In this document: positions 1-8,049 of the stretch, one piece after another
How the letters are laid out: every line of letters begins with the position of its first letter
Position numbering within the stretch: position 1 is the stretch's first letter
NCBI GenBank assembly: GCA_007134695.1
Contig: SLKI01000029.1
Span: 1-32,398, forward strand
Direction of reading: 5' to 3'
DNA length: 32,398 bases
DNA from: Balneolaceae bacterium
Lineage (GTDB): Bacteria; Bacteroidota; Rhodothermia; Balneolales; Balneolaceae
The notes under the pieces: model-generated
Seen by the model: only the letters and a program-made list of their open reading frames with translations
Databases searched by the model: none
Told to the model about the DNA's origin: nothing
Program-made: the position numbers and the translations under genes

Positions 1-1
1 C

Positions 2-1222
2 ACGACCGAGCACCTCGACCGCGTGGCCAAAAAGCTGGCCGGCTTCTACAACGATCAGAAACCTGATGAGTCGATCAGGAAATGGGGAAGCGTCAATAAG
101 ATTCGGGAGAATATCGAGGAGAATTTCAGGCAGACCGAACCTTTTGTCGGAGGAACGATCGACCGCGAAACCTTTCAATCGATCCGCAGTTTCAACGAGC
201 TGGCACTTGAACAACTGCAAACGCTTTTTGAAAAACGAATCCGTGAAAACCGAATTGTTGATGGCCACGGTGACCTGCATCTTGAGCATATCCATTTAAC
301 CGAAAATCGCCTCTGTATCTATGACTGCATCGAATTCAACGACCGGTTTCGATATCAGGATATCGCTGCCGATATCGCGTTTTTGGCTATGGATCTCGAC
401 TTCAACGGCCTGAAGAATGAAAGCGATTATTTTATCGAGAGGATCTCAGAACTGCTGGATGACCCGGACCTTCTGCATTTGATCGATTTTTATGCTTGCT
501 ACCGGGCTTATGTACGCGGAAAGGTGAACAGTATCGAAAGTGACGAGGAGGAGGTGGAACCTCGGGAACGCCGGCAAGCTGCCGAACTTGCCAGACGCTA
601 TTATTCACTTTCATTGAACTACGCTCTTATCGGGGGTGAACCGATCGTACTCCTGTTTATGGGGCGCGTTGCATCGGGTAAAAGCACATTGGCCGAGCAG
701 GTGGCTGAACGGCTCATTGCAGAACATCAATCTTCCGATACTGCACGGAAGAAATGGGCCGGTCTTCCACTTTCAAGCCGCACACCACCCAAACAACGAT
801 CTGATCTCTATAGCAAAAAGATGACCGATGATGTGTACAGTCTACTTGCGAATCGGGCAATCGAAGCTTACAAAAACAAGCAGAATATCTGTCTCGATGC
901 CACATTCGGCGATCCAGGCCGACGACGGAAATTGATCGAAACGTTCGATACTGCGGGGGTTCAGTATCTGTTTATTGAAACTGCGGCAACTGATTCGACC
1001 CGGATTGAGCGACTTAAAAAAAGAGAGACAGACGATGATACCATATCCGATGCCCGGCTGGAAGATCTGGAGAAACTGGATCGGAATTACTCTCCCCCAT
1101 TGGAAATCGACCCGGGTCGCCTGATACGAGTTGGCACAGATCAACCTCTTGACAAGACCCTTACTCAGCTATTTCAGGCACTCATCCGGAACAACCTCTC
1201 ATCTAAAAGCTTCGATGCCTGA
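2..1222 (+). CDS. Aminoglycoside phosphotransferase-like / P-loop kinase fusion, 5'-truncated
   Basis: The gene is open from the first bases of the window, so the true start lies upstream; the in-frame GTG at 23 is probably internal. Counting from base 2, an APH-type catalytic loop HGDLHLEH lies at about residue 89 and the metal-binding segment IEFND at about 110. These mark a phosphotransferase fold (COG2187). A second domain begins near residue 214 with a Walker A loop GRVASGKST and resembles small-molecule or zeta-like kinases (COG0645). The family is normally about 500 residues, so roughly 100 N-terminal residues are missing. Substrates are unknown. From family knowledge, M. tuberculosis Rv2004c has this same architecture and belongs to the DosR dormancy regulon, which matters given the neighbouring stress genes. 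It converges on the following usp gene with a 19-bp gap. Confidence 0.88.
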   Translation, partial: TTEHLDRVAKKLAGFYNDQKPDESIRKWGSVNKIRENIEENFRQTEPFVGGTIDRETFQSIRSFNELALEQLQTLFEKRIRENRIVDGHGDLHLEHIHLTENRLCIYDCIEFNDRFRYQDIAADIAFLAMDLDFNGLKNESDYFIERISELLDDPDLLHLIDFYACYRAYVRGKVNSIESDEEEVEPRERRQAAELARRYYSLSLNYALIGGEPIVLLFMGRVASGKSTLAEQVAERLIAEHQSSDTARKKWAGLPLSSRTPPKQRSDLYSKKMTDDVYSLLANRAIEAYKNKQNICLDATFGDPGRRRKLIETFDTAGVQYLFIETAATDSTRIERLKKRETDDDTISDARLEDLEKLDRNYSPPLEIDPGRLIRVGTDQPLDKTLTQLFQALIRNNLSSKSFDA

Positions 1223-1241
1223 TTGATGAGGCACAGACAAC

Positions 1242-2096
1242 TTATGGGCTCAGAAACAGCGGTTTTCGTGTAGCGGTAATCAAATCGTGGGTGGTCGAAC
1301 CGAAAGTTGCGCGCCGGATTGCCGATACTGCATGCGCCCCGAGTACGACCAGGTTTGGCTCCATCTCCTCCTGCATTTGAAGTAATACGGTGCCCGGTTT
1401 TTCTCCCTGCCGCTTCAGTTTGTTGATATAGTTAAAATTATGAATTCTCAAGTAACGCTCTGCCTGATCAAGTGACTCGGATTTAGCCTGATCTTCCTCT
1501 CGGGCCTTGCTTTCGATAATTCCCACCAGGTCGATCTCAACATCTTTCCCATACGGCAGCAGGTGTACAAAACTCTTGAGTGAACGCGCTGCGGCGGCAC
1601 TGCCGTCAAATGCGATCAGCACCTTCTCGACCTCCTCATAAAGATCGGTAGCTACAAGCACCGGAGAGACTCCGTTTTTCACAACCTGTGCAAGCGTATC
1701 GGTATTTTTATCTGGTTCATTGTAAAAAAAGTGTGTATCCCGCCCTGCGATCAGCAGATCGTGATACTTCATCTGCCCGATAATCCGTTCTGCAGCGGCT
1801 CCCTGCTCCTTGATCTGATCGTGTCTCAGATTTTCTCTTTCGGCACTATTTACAAATGCTTTCAAGAGTTCATCGGCCACTTTTTCCGTATCTCCTGTCA
1901 GATCCTCGACGCTGTCCATTGCATAAACATCAGATCCGTATCCCCCCACGCCAATCACGGCATGCACATTCCCTATATCGACGACCGCCAGGCCTGTCAG
2001 CGTCGCATCAAATCTTCTGCTCAGACGAATGGCATACTTAATGGCAGTTTTAGTGTCCTCATCCGGGTCTAATGCAACAACGATACGTTTAATCAT
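1242..2096 (-). CDS. Tandem universal stress protein (two USP domains)
   Basis: The 284-residue protein holds two USP domains, one starting at MIKRIVVALD and one at KVLIAFDGS. USPs are cytosolic ATP- or AMP-linked stress proteins. The ATP signature G-2X-G-9X-G-S is nearly present in the second domain (GAHAVSAIRRATFGS, second Gly replaced by Ala) and degenerate in the first. I chose ATG 2096 because it gives the canonical USP beginning; the longer reading to 2261 adds a 55-residue tail with no USP character. The leader contains a strong hairpin (2140-2174), and a palindromic candidate operator lies about 183 nt upstream (2271-2287). It is divergent from the DUF2267 gene. The function is a family-level call; the physiological target is unknown. 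Confidence 0.85.
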   Translation of the reverse strand: MIKRIVVALDPDEDTKTAIKYAIRLSRRFDATLTGLAVVDIGNVHAVIGVGGYGSDVYAMDSVEDLTGDTEKVADELLKAFVNSAERENLRHDQIKEQGAAAERIIGQMKYHDLLIAGRDTHFFYNEPDKNTDTLAQVVKNGVSPVLVATDLYEEVEKVLIAFDGSAAAARSLKSFVHLLPYGKDVEIDLVGIIESKAREEDQAKSESLDQAERYLRIHNFNYINKLKRQGEKPGTVLLQMQEEMEPNLVVLGAHAVSAIRRATFGSTTHDLITATRKPLFLSP

Positions 2097-2139
2097 GATT
2101 CCAAGATATTTCAGGTTGTCCTGTTTCGAATTTATGATC

Positions 2140-2174
2140 GGCAGAAGCTGACTCCGGTTCTGGAGCCTTCTGCC
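2140..2174 (-). other. Stem-loop in the usp 5' leader
   Basis: GGCAGAAG pairs perfectly with CTTCTGCC across 19 nt, and inside it CTCC pairs with GGAG around a six-base loop. The structure lies 44-78 nt upstream of the usp ATG. It is probably an mRNA leader element or a transcriptional attenuator; there is no U-tract that would make it a convincing terminator. Confidence 0.5.
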
Positions 2175-2270
2175 ACTATTCAGAGTCACTGCCAGATTTT
2201 CAAAAATCCGTGTATTTGCAAGGTATCGAAGGAGAAGGGGGGAATTCGTACGATAATCCATGGAAAACAG

Positions 2271-2287
2271 GTAATGGATTCCCTTAC
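2271..2287. promoter_or_regulatory. Candidate 17-bp palindromic operator (usp / DUF2267)
   Basis: GTAATGGATTCCCTTAC is a palindrome around its central T, with 7 of 8 arm positions matching. It resembles sites at 10054, 20415 and 23703. Its centre is 183 nt upstream of the usp ATG and 157 nt upstream of the DUF2267 ATG. The shape (GTAAG-like arms) is typical of LuxR/NarL-family regulators such as GacA. Binding by the regulator at 20480 is inferred. Confidence 0.45.
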
Positions 2288-2435
2288 GAGATACTTTTTT
2301 GAATCCCTACATCTGCGGTCAACCTTCTCACTACCTATAGCCCGACGATGGATGACTATCATGTATAAACAGTCGGAGAGGTCATTCGGTTTCACACGAC
2401 ATTTTGAACCATCCTTAAAAGAGAACATCAGCACC

Positions 2436-2954
2436 ATGAACAGCACTTATGAATTACCGTTTAAAATCGATCAGGAATATGCCTTGCTCAATGAAGTCGC
2501 CGATAAAATGGGAGATGAAGGAGATTTATATGCAGGCTACCGGGCATTAAAAGGAGTCCTTCACACCATACGAGACTTGTTACTACTTGAAGAAGTTTTC
2601 CAGCTTTCATCACAGCTGCCCCCGGTCATACGAGGCATCTATTTTGAAGATTACAATCCCGGCCAGATTCCGGTTATGATGTACAACCGGGAACTTCTGG
2701 ATCAATTTCGCAAACGAATGGGGCCCAGAAACAGTGACTATTTTGAACAATTTCTCAACGAAAATAGTCCCGGCAGGATCGATGAAGATCAGTTTTTCAA
2801 CACCATACAGGAAAAAACCGGATTTGAAGATCGCTTGATGGCCGAAGAAGCTTTTCATGCGGTCATTGATGTTCTTCGGTCGAAACTCTCTCCGCCCGAA
2901 CTGTACCAGATCAAAAATCTGATTCAGGACGATGTCAGCAGGCTGATTGCATGA
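2436..2954 (+). CDS. DUF2267 domain protein
   Basis: This 172-residue, all-helical cytosolic protein matches DUF2267 as I recall it. The first repeat, residues 31-76, has the typical ALKGVLHTIRD...QLPPVIRGIYFEDYNP pattern. A second repeat near residues 130-170 (AEEAFHAVIDVLRSKLSPPEL) ends the protein. I chose ATG 2436 over the more upstream ATG 2274 because the first 54 codons of the longer frame look non-coding and the family begins close to this point. No biochemical role is established for the family, but it is frequently found beside stress genes. It lies 75 bp upstream of pncB on the same strand and may be co-transcribed with it. Confidence 0.8.
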   Translation: MNSTYELPFKIDQEYALLNEVADKMGDEGDLYAGYRALKGVLHTIRDLLLLEEVFQLSSQLPPVIRGIYFEDYNPGQIPVMMYNRELLDQFRKRMGPRNSDYFEQFLNENSPGRIDEDQFFNTIQEKTGFEDRLMAEEAFHAVIDVLRSKLSPPELYQIKNLIQDDVSRLIA

Positions 2955-3029
2955 AACCGAGTAATTCGACAGGATCAGCCACACAACCCATAATTCAGAA
3001 CTGCCCAATTATAACGACCTGACCCTCCA

Positions 3030-4457
3030 ATGCTCGATTATACTGCCACTTATACAGACCAGTATGAGCTGACCATGGCAGAGGTCTACTTCCAATCCGG
3101 TGTCGGCAATAAACGGGCGATATTCGACTATTTCTTTCGAAAGTTACCCTACAAGGGAGGTTATGCCGTGTTTTCCGGCGTTGAAGACCTTTTGACCATA
3201 CTGGAAAAGCTTCGTTTCGACAACAGGGATCTGGAATATCTCCGCCGGCAGGGATTTGATGAAGATTTTCTCACATATCTTGAATCATTCCGATTTACCG
3301 GCACTCTCTACAGCTGCCGGGAGGGAGAAATTGTGTTCCCCGTCGAGCCGATTGTCATTGTTGAAGCACCCATCATCGAAGCTCAGATTGTGGAGACTCT
3401 CCTATTGAATATCCTCAACTTTCAAACACTGATAGCCACCAAAGCGGCCCGTATGCGACATGAAGCGGGTGATCGGGTGCTCGTGGATTTCGGGCTTCGG
3501 CGGGCCCAGGGAGCAGGTGGTTATTACGCCACCCGGGCTGCCGTCACAGGGGGGTTCGATGCAACAAGCAACGTCCGGGCAGGCAGGGACTTTCAGATAC
3601 CGATAGCCGGTACCATGGCCCACTCGTTGATCCAGAGTTACGACAGCGAACTTCAGGCCTTTCGCGATTTTGCCGCATACAGGCCCAATGATTGCGTCCT
3701 GCTTGTCGATACCTACGATACGATAAAGAGTGGTCTTCCCAATGCCATTATTGTAGGCAGAGAGATGAAAGAGCGGGGAGAGTCTCTCAAAGGGATCCGG
3801 CTCGACAGCGGAGATCTGGCCTGGCTGGCAAAAAAAGCACGGCGAATGCTCGATGATGCAGGTTTGGACGAAGTTAAAATTACTGCTTCCAACCAACTGG
3901 ATGAAACAGTGATCAGGAGCCTGATCGACCAGGGTGCGCCGATCGATATTTTCGGAGTCGGTACCCGGCTGGTAACCGGCCACCCGGACGGAGCTCTCGA
4001 CGGCGTCTATAAGCTCGCTTATGCCAATGACAAGCCGCGCATCAAACTCTCCGAGAATGTTCAAAAGATCAACCTGCCCGGAAAGAAGCAGGTGCTGAGA
4101 ATGACAGACGAAGATGAAACCTTTTTCGGTGCCGACGTGATTATCAAAAATGAGGAAGAAGATGCAGCCCTGATGCATCATCCCACAGTATCAGGAAAGT
4201 CGCTGGAAATCGGGAATTTAAAAAAAGAACCGCTGTTGAACTGTGTTATGGAAAGTGGAAGCCGGCTTGAAAAACCATTGAATCTGGCCGAAATTGCCGG
4301 CTACAATCGAAGAAGAATGGAGAGGCTCCCCGAAGAGTACAAGCGTATGGTCAATCCGCATCAGTACAAAATCGGCCTGAGCAGCGATCTGAAGAGCGAA
4401 CGAGATCAACTTGTCGAACAGCTGAAGATGGCCCCGAAAGAAGATCCTGTCGGCTGA
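3030..4457 (+). CDS. pncB: Nicotinate phosphoribosyltransferase
   Basis: The enzyme joins nicotinate to PRPP, with ATP hydrolysis, to make nicotinate mononucleotide for NAD salvage in the cytosol. The 475-residue length is normal for the long form. Visible family features are the N-terminal LDYTATYTDQYELTMAEVY, DFGLRRAQG at residues 153-161, the GTMAHS loop with the autophosphorylated-type His198, and the substrate-binding segments LVDTYDT and IRLDSGDL. M. tuberculosis PncB2 (Rv0573c) is a DosR-regulon gene, so NAD salvage within a stress cluster has precedent. No Shine-Dalgarno is evident before ATG 3030. The gene converges on the acyl carrier protein gene with a 16-bp gap. Confidence 0.95.
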   Translation: MLDYTATYTDQYELTMAEVYFQSGVGNKRAIFDYFFRKLPYKGGYAVFSGVEDLLTILEKLRFDNRDLEYLRRQGFDEDFLTYLESFRFTGTLYSCREGEIVFPVEPIVIVEAPIIEAQIVETLLLNILNFQTLIATKAARMRHEAGDRVLVDFGLRRAQGAGGYYATRAAVTGGFDATSNVRAGRDFQIPIAGTMAHSLIQSYDSELQAFRDFAAYRPNDCVLLVDTYDTIKSGLPNAIIVGREMKERGESLKGIRLDSGDLAWLAKKARRMLDDAGLDEVKITASNQLDETVIRSLIDQGAPIDIFGVGTRLVTGHPDGALDGVYKLAYANDKPRIKLSENVQKINLPGKKQVLRMTDEDETFFGADVIIKNEEEDAALMHHPTVSGKSLEIGNLKKEPLLNCVMESGSRLEKPLNLAEIAGYNRRRMERLPEEYKRMVNPHQYKIGLSSDLKSERDQLVEQLKMAPKEDPVG

Positions 4458-4473
4458 GCCGGCCTGCCTTTTG

Positions 4474-4731
4474 TTACCTGGCAAGTTTTACCCCGGAACG
4501 GTCCAGAAATCGGACAATACTGTTCAGATCCCGCAATTTGCCATACTCCTCTTCCGGAATTTCCACATCCAGCTCTTCGCTGATCGCCACCATCATCGAA
4601 TAGAAATCCATCGAATCGATATCGAGAGCGGAACCGAGTTCATCATCGGGACTCAATTCTTCAAGATCCGCCTCTGGGGCAATGCTTCGAAGATGCTTTT
4701 TTACAAGCTTTTCCAGTTCACTATTACTCAT
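4474..4731 (-). CDS. Acyl carrier protein
   Basis: This 85-residue acidic helical protein carries the phosphopantetheine attachment motif DSMD with Ser40, as in AcpP-type carriers. It is the last gene of the acs-E1a-E1b-E2 operon, and its start overlaps the E2 stop in an ATGA (4728-4731), so translation is probably coupled. No fatty-acid synthesis gene, phosphopantetheinyl transferase or lipoate synthesis gene is nearby, so its partner is unclear. Options are an acceptor of acetyl groups made by this operon, a carrier for octanoyl groups used to lipoylate E2, or a specialised carrier. The divergent sequence (SEELDVEIPEEEYGKLRDLNSIV) suggests it is not the housekeeping AcpP. Confidence 0.88.
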   Translation of the reverse strand: MSNSELEKLVKKHLRSIAPEADLEELSPDDELGSALDIDSMDFYSMMVAISEELDVEIPEEEYGKLRDLNSIVRFLDRSGVKLAR

Positions 4732-5981
4732 GAAACAGGGGTTTGATGCGAGAGATTATGAGGTTGTTGCAACTCCTTGTAGAGTATCTCCAGAAACCTC
4801 GAGCCGCTGTGGCCGTCGGTTGCCCGATGATCGCCGGCTAAAACTGCCGACATAACGGGCCGGATTCCGATCATCCCGTCACTACTCCATGGCCGCTGAA
4901 TTATATTACCGAACCCGACCAGGCCGACTTGAGGCGGGTAGATCACGCCGAACACCTTCTCTGCCCCTCTCTCACCAAGGCTGGTAATAGTAAATGTGGC
5001 ACTACCGATTTCACCGGTTTTCAACCGGCCTTCCCGGGCCCTCATCACCATATCCACAAACTCCTCGCGAATCTCATCCAGAGACTTTATATCCGCATTC
5101 ATGAGGGCCGGAATCACCAGCCCTCCACGTCGAAGTGAAATGGTAAATCCGATATGTATCGACTCCTGAACCTGGAGCCGGCCGTCGTTCCAGTACCCGT
5201 TCAGTTCTGGTACTTCCGCCAATGCATTTGCTACCGCTTTGATCATCAACACAGGCGGCATCAGCCTCTCTTTGACTTTCCGGCTACTGTTCTCTTCTTC
5301 AAGCCACTCTGTCACAGCTTTCATATCGATATCTTTCTCCAGATAGTAATGCGGAATTTCACGGTTGGATTGGCTCATCACGGCTGCAATTGCCCTCCGC
5401 ATACTTTCCTTGTCAAACGGAACAGGGCGCTTTCCATCTTCCCTTTCTTTCGCAGCAGTTTCCACATCCTTTTTATGAATAGTTCCTCCCGGTCCGGAGC
5501 CCGTTACCTCCTCCAGGTTCACTTTCAGCTCTTCAGCAACACGCTTTGCCAGCGGGGAGGCCTTGACTCGCTTCGGTCCGGCACCATTCGGCCCCGGTCT
5601 TGGCGGGGGCTCTTGCCTTTCCGTGCCCGGTCTTGGCGGGCCCGGTCTCGGCGGTGCCAGTTCACTCTCTCGCTCATCCGACACCTCTTTTTCGACTTTA
5701 CGTTCTGACTCCGGTTCCACGGCCTTGTGCTCCGGAGGTAAACCCTTTTCACTATCGATAACCGCCATCACGGTTCCAACCGGAATTGTATCGCCCTCCT
5801 GAACCCGGAGCTCCCGGACTATACCGCTCTCCAGCGCTTCTACGTCGATATCTCCCTTCTCGGTGTGTATCTCACCGATAATGTCTCCTTTGCTGATGCG
5901 GTCTCCCGGCTTGACCAGCCATTGGATCAAGGTTGCATCCTCCATCTGGGAGCCGAGGCTCGGCATGACAAATTCACCCAT
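4728..5981 (-). CDS. Dihydrolipoamide acetyltransferase (E2) of a 2-oxo acid dehydrogenase
   Basis: This is the core subunit that accepts the acyl group on lipoate and passes it to CoA. One N-terminal lipoyl domain (residues 1-77) has Lys42 in EKGDIDVEA as the lipoylation site. A Pro/Arg/Gly-rich linker (about 105-135) leads to a peripheral-subunit-binding domain ([26 protein letters not shown]). The catalytic domain ends with DHRATDG, giving His385 and Asp389; the family usually reads HRVVDG or HRxxDG, so the active site is intact. A strong GGGAGGG ribosome site precedes ATG 5981. It overlaps the E1 beta stop by 8 bp. A pyruvate substrate is the most likely reading, but an acetoin-type complex cannot be excluded. 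No E3 (lpd) is in the window. Confidence 0.92.
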   Translation of the reverse strand: MGEFVMPSLGSQMEDATLIQWLVKPGDRISKGDIIGEIHTEKGDIDVEALESGIVRELRVQEGDTIPVGTVMAVIDSEKGLPPEHKAVEPESERKVEKEVSDERESELAPPRPGPPRPGTERQEPPPRPGPNGAGPKRVKASPLAKRVAEELKVNLEEVTGSGPGGTIHKKDVETAAKEREDGKRPVPFDKESMRRAIAAVMSQSNREIPHYYLEKDIDMKAVTEWLEEENSSRKVKERLMPPVLMIKAVANALAEVPELNGYWNDGRLQVQESIHIGFTISLRRGGLVIPALMNADIKSLDEIREEFVDMVMRAREGRLKTGEIGSATFTITSLGERGAEKVFGVIYPPQVGLVGFGNIIQRPWSSDGMIGIRPVMSAVLAGDHRATDGHSGSRFLEILYKELQQPHNLSHQTPVS

Positions 5982-6978
5982 AGATCCCTCCCAACTGCCT
6001 GACAGTTTCTACGATATTTTCCGGCTGAGGCAAGGAGGCTTTCTCCAGGTGCCCTGCATATGGCGCCGGCACTTCTGCAGCACAAACCCGTTCCACCGGA
6101 CAATCCAGCTCATAAAACAGGTTTTCGGTAATTCGGGCACTCAACTCGGCAGAAAGCCCCACGCTCTTCCACCCTTCATCGACAATCACTGCCCGGTGTG
6201 TTTTTCTTACCGACTCGAAAATTGTTTGGTTGTCGAGCGGCCGTAAAACTCTCAGATCGATAACTTCCGCTTCAATACCATCGGCCGACAGCATCTCTGC
6301 AGCTTTCAGTGATTTGTGCAAACCGATACCGTAGGTAATGATACTGACGTGGCTCCCTTCCCGCCTCACTTTGGCAGAAGTGATATCGACCTGCGTGCCA
6401 TTAACTGGAGCCGCCTCTTCGAAGTTGTAGAGTGTTGTGTTTTCGAAAATCAAAACCGGATCGGGATCTTCAAGAGCAGGCCACAGCATACCCCTGGCAT
6501 CTTCCACAGTTGCAGGCGTCAGGATTTTCAGGCCCGGAATATGAGAATACCACCCTTCCAGGCTCCGCGAGTGCTGTGCAGCCAGCTGCTTGCCTCCACC
6601 GGTCGCCATACGAATAACAATCGGCACATTAAACTGCCCGCCGGACATATGCAGCAAAATCGCAGCTGTATTGATGATCTGATCGGATGCCAGCAGGCTG
6701 AAATTGACCGTCATAATTTCGACAATCGGCCTCATTCCCCCCAGTGCGGCACCGATTCCACAACCTGTAAACCCGGACTCCGACAGAGGGGTATCGATGA
6801 TGCGCTCCTTCCCAAACTCTTCGAGCATTCCTTCACTGACGTTAAAGCAGCCGCCATATAATCCGACATCCTCACCCATCAGGTAGACCCGGTCATCGCG
6901 GTTCATCGCTTCCCGCATCGCTTCCCGGACCGCCTGCCGGTAACTCATCTTCTGTTCAGCAATCTCCCTTTCAGGCAT
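5974..6978 (-). CDS. pdhB: Pyruvate (2-oxo acid) dehydrogenase E1 component, beta subunit
   Basis: This transketolase-like beta subunit forms the ThDP-binding interface with E1 alpha and supports decarboxylation of pyruvate with transfer to lipoyl-E2. Family markers are [27 protein letters not shown], the pyrimidine-domain segment [14 protein letters not shown], and a C-terminal transketolase domain with [13 protein letters not shown] chose ATG 6978 because AAGGTGG precedes it at good spacing; an in-frame GTG at 6987 would add three residues. Only about a dozen bases separate it from the E1 alpha stop at 6991. The 334-residue length is normal. The heterodimeric E1 type (alpha plus beta) differs from the single-chain AceE of enterics. 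Confidence 0.93.
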   Translation of the reverse strand: MPEREIAEQKMSYRQAVREAMREAMNRDDRVYLMGEDVGLYGGCFNVSEGMLEEFGKERIIDTPLSESGFTGCGIGAALGGMRPIVEIMTVNFSLLASDQIINTAAILLHMSGGQFNVPIVIRMATGGGKQLAAQHSRSLEGWYSHIPGLKILTPATVEDARGMLWPALEDPDPVLIFENTTLYNFEEAAPVNGTQVDITSAKVRREGSHVSIITYGIGLHKSLKAAEMLSADGIEAEVIDLRVLRPLDNQTIFESVRKTHRAVIVDEGWKSVGLSAELSARITENLFYELDCPVERVCAAEVPAPYAGHLEKASLPQPENIVETVRQLGGIYG

Positions 6979-6990
6979 GATCTCCACCTT

Positions 6991-8049
6991 TTATTCAGAA
7001 TTTTTCATGTCGCTGTAGACGTAGCGTGAAAGCGTCTCAATAGGTTCATCAGACGACTCTTCGGCATACCCGACTGACTCTTCAACTTCCTGTTGTGCCT
7101 GACTTTCAATATCGGCAAGCTGCTTCTCGTCCAGCAAGCCTTCATCCATCAGCCGTTCGGAAAACATTTTAATCGGGTCGCGTTTTTTCCACTCCTTTAC
7201 TTCCGATTTGTCGCGATACCGTTCCGGATCGAACATCGAATGAGCCCGGAATCGGTAGGTTTGGCACTCCAGAAACCAGGGTTTACTTTCGCTTCTTATA
7301 TAGTCAACCGCTTTCCGGGCTGCTTCCAGTACAGCTGTCACATCCATGCCATCGACCCTCTCTCCCTCGACCCGATAAGAGGCAGCCTTTTTGAGCAGGT
7401 CGGTTTCCGCCTCTGCCAATTCAAATGGCATTCCCATCGAATAGAGATTGTTTTCGCAGACAAACAGCACCGGGAGTTCCCAGAGCGATGCAAGATTCAT
7501 CGATTCATGAAATTCACCTTCACCAACCGCCCCGTCACCGAAAAAACAACATGCCAGGCTGCTTCTCTTCTGCATTTTATACGCCTGTGCCAGGCCAACC
7601 GCCATCGGCAATCCGTTTGCCACAATTGCCGAACCGCCGAAAAAATTGGTCTCCTTGTCATACAGATGCATCGACCCTCCTCTGCCGCCGCTGCATCCGG
7701 TGGTTTTGCCGTACATTTCTGCCATTATGCTGTTCATCGATACACCCTTGGCAAGTGCCTGGCCGTGCTCTCTGTAGGCGGCAATCACTGCATCTTCTCG
7801 TTCCAACACTTCCATCACCCCGACTGCCACCGCCTCCTGTCCGTCATAGAGGTGGAGAAATCCCCGAATCTTCTCCCTGGTATACAATTCATAGGACTTT
7901 TCCTCAAGTCTGCGGATGCGTATCATCTGGGCAAGCAGATGGTGCATCAACCTGGCATTGTCTTTTCCTGAGCCGGCCTGTTTGCGTTTTCCGGACTTGA
8001 GTTGAGCGTTGACCTCCCTGCTTTTCGTCTCTGTTTTCGAATCAGCCAT
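6991..8049 (-). CDS. pdhA: Pyruvate (2-oxo acid) dehydrogenase E1 component, alpha subunit
   Basis: This ThDP-binding alpha subunit of the dehydrogenase is 352 residues long. The cofactor motif runs from GDGAVGEGEFHE at 171 to CENN near 198-201, the classic GDG-(about 27)-NN signature. Other family segments are HLYDGQEAVAVG, GRGGSMHLYD and the RFRAHSMFDPERYRDKSEV loop that corresponds to the regulatory phosphorylation loop of mitochondrial E1. A Lys/Ser-rich extension of about 30 residues precedes the domain. GGAGAG lies ahead of ATG 8049. The start overlaps the acs stop by 8 bp, which supports one operon. Pyruvate specificity is inferred from the overall PDH-like sequence and from pairing with acs. 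Confidence 0.93.
   Translation of the reverse strand: MADSKTETKSREVNAQLKSGKRKQAGSGKDNARLMHHLLAQMIRIRRLEEKSYELYTREKIRGFLHLYDGQEAVAVGVMEVLEREDAVIAAYREHGQALAKGVSMNSIMAEMYGKTTGCSGGRGGSMHLYDKETNFFGGSAIVANGLPMAVGLAQAYKMQKRSSLACCFFGDGAVGEGEFHESMNLASLWELPVLFVCENNLYSMGMPFELAEAETDLLKKAASYRVEGERVDGMDVTAVLEAARKAVDYIRSESKPWFLECQTYRFRAHSMFDPERYRDKSEVKEWKKRDPIKMFSERLMDEGLLDEKQLADIESQAQQEVEESVGYAEESSDEPIETLSRYVYSDMKNSE

Larger units (their letters stand above)
2097..2435. other. Divergent intergenic region, usp / DUF2267
   Basis: These 339 bp separate the start codons of the minus-strand usp and the plus-strand DUF2267 gene. They hold a hairpin (2140-2174), a 17-bp near-palindrome (2271-2287) and CCCTAC/CACTACC half-site-like words near 2305-2335. 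An open frame extends upstream of 2436 to 2274, but its translation has no resemblance to DUF2267. I read the region as two divergent promoters with long leaders. Exact -10/-35 boxes could not be assigned. Confidence 0.5.

Noticed and set aside
2274-2435. Longer N-terminus for the DUF2267 protein
   Set aside because: The added 54 residues do not resemble the family, and the region holds the divergent promoter.
3402-4181. 259-codon minus-strand frame opposite pncB
   Set aside because: Antisense to a full-length conserved enzyme, with Cys/His/Pro-rich nonsense translation.
4458-4473. GGCTGAGCC-type hairpin as a terminator between pncB and the carrier gene
   Set aside because: The stem is only 3 bp and includes the pncB stop; there is no convincing T-run.
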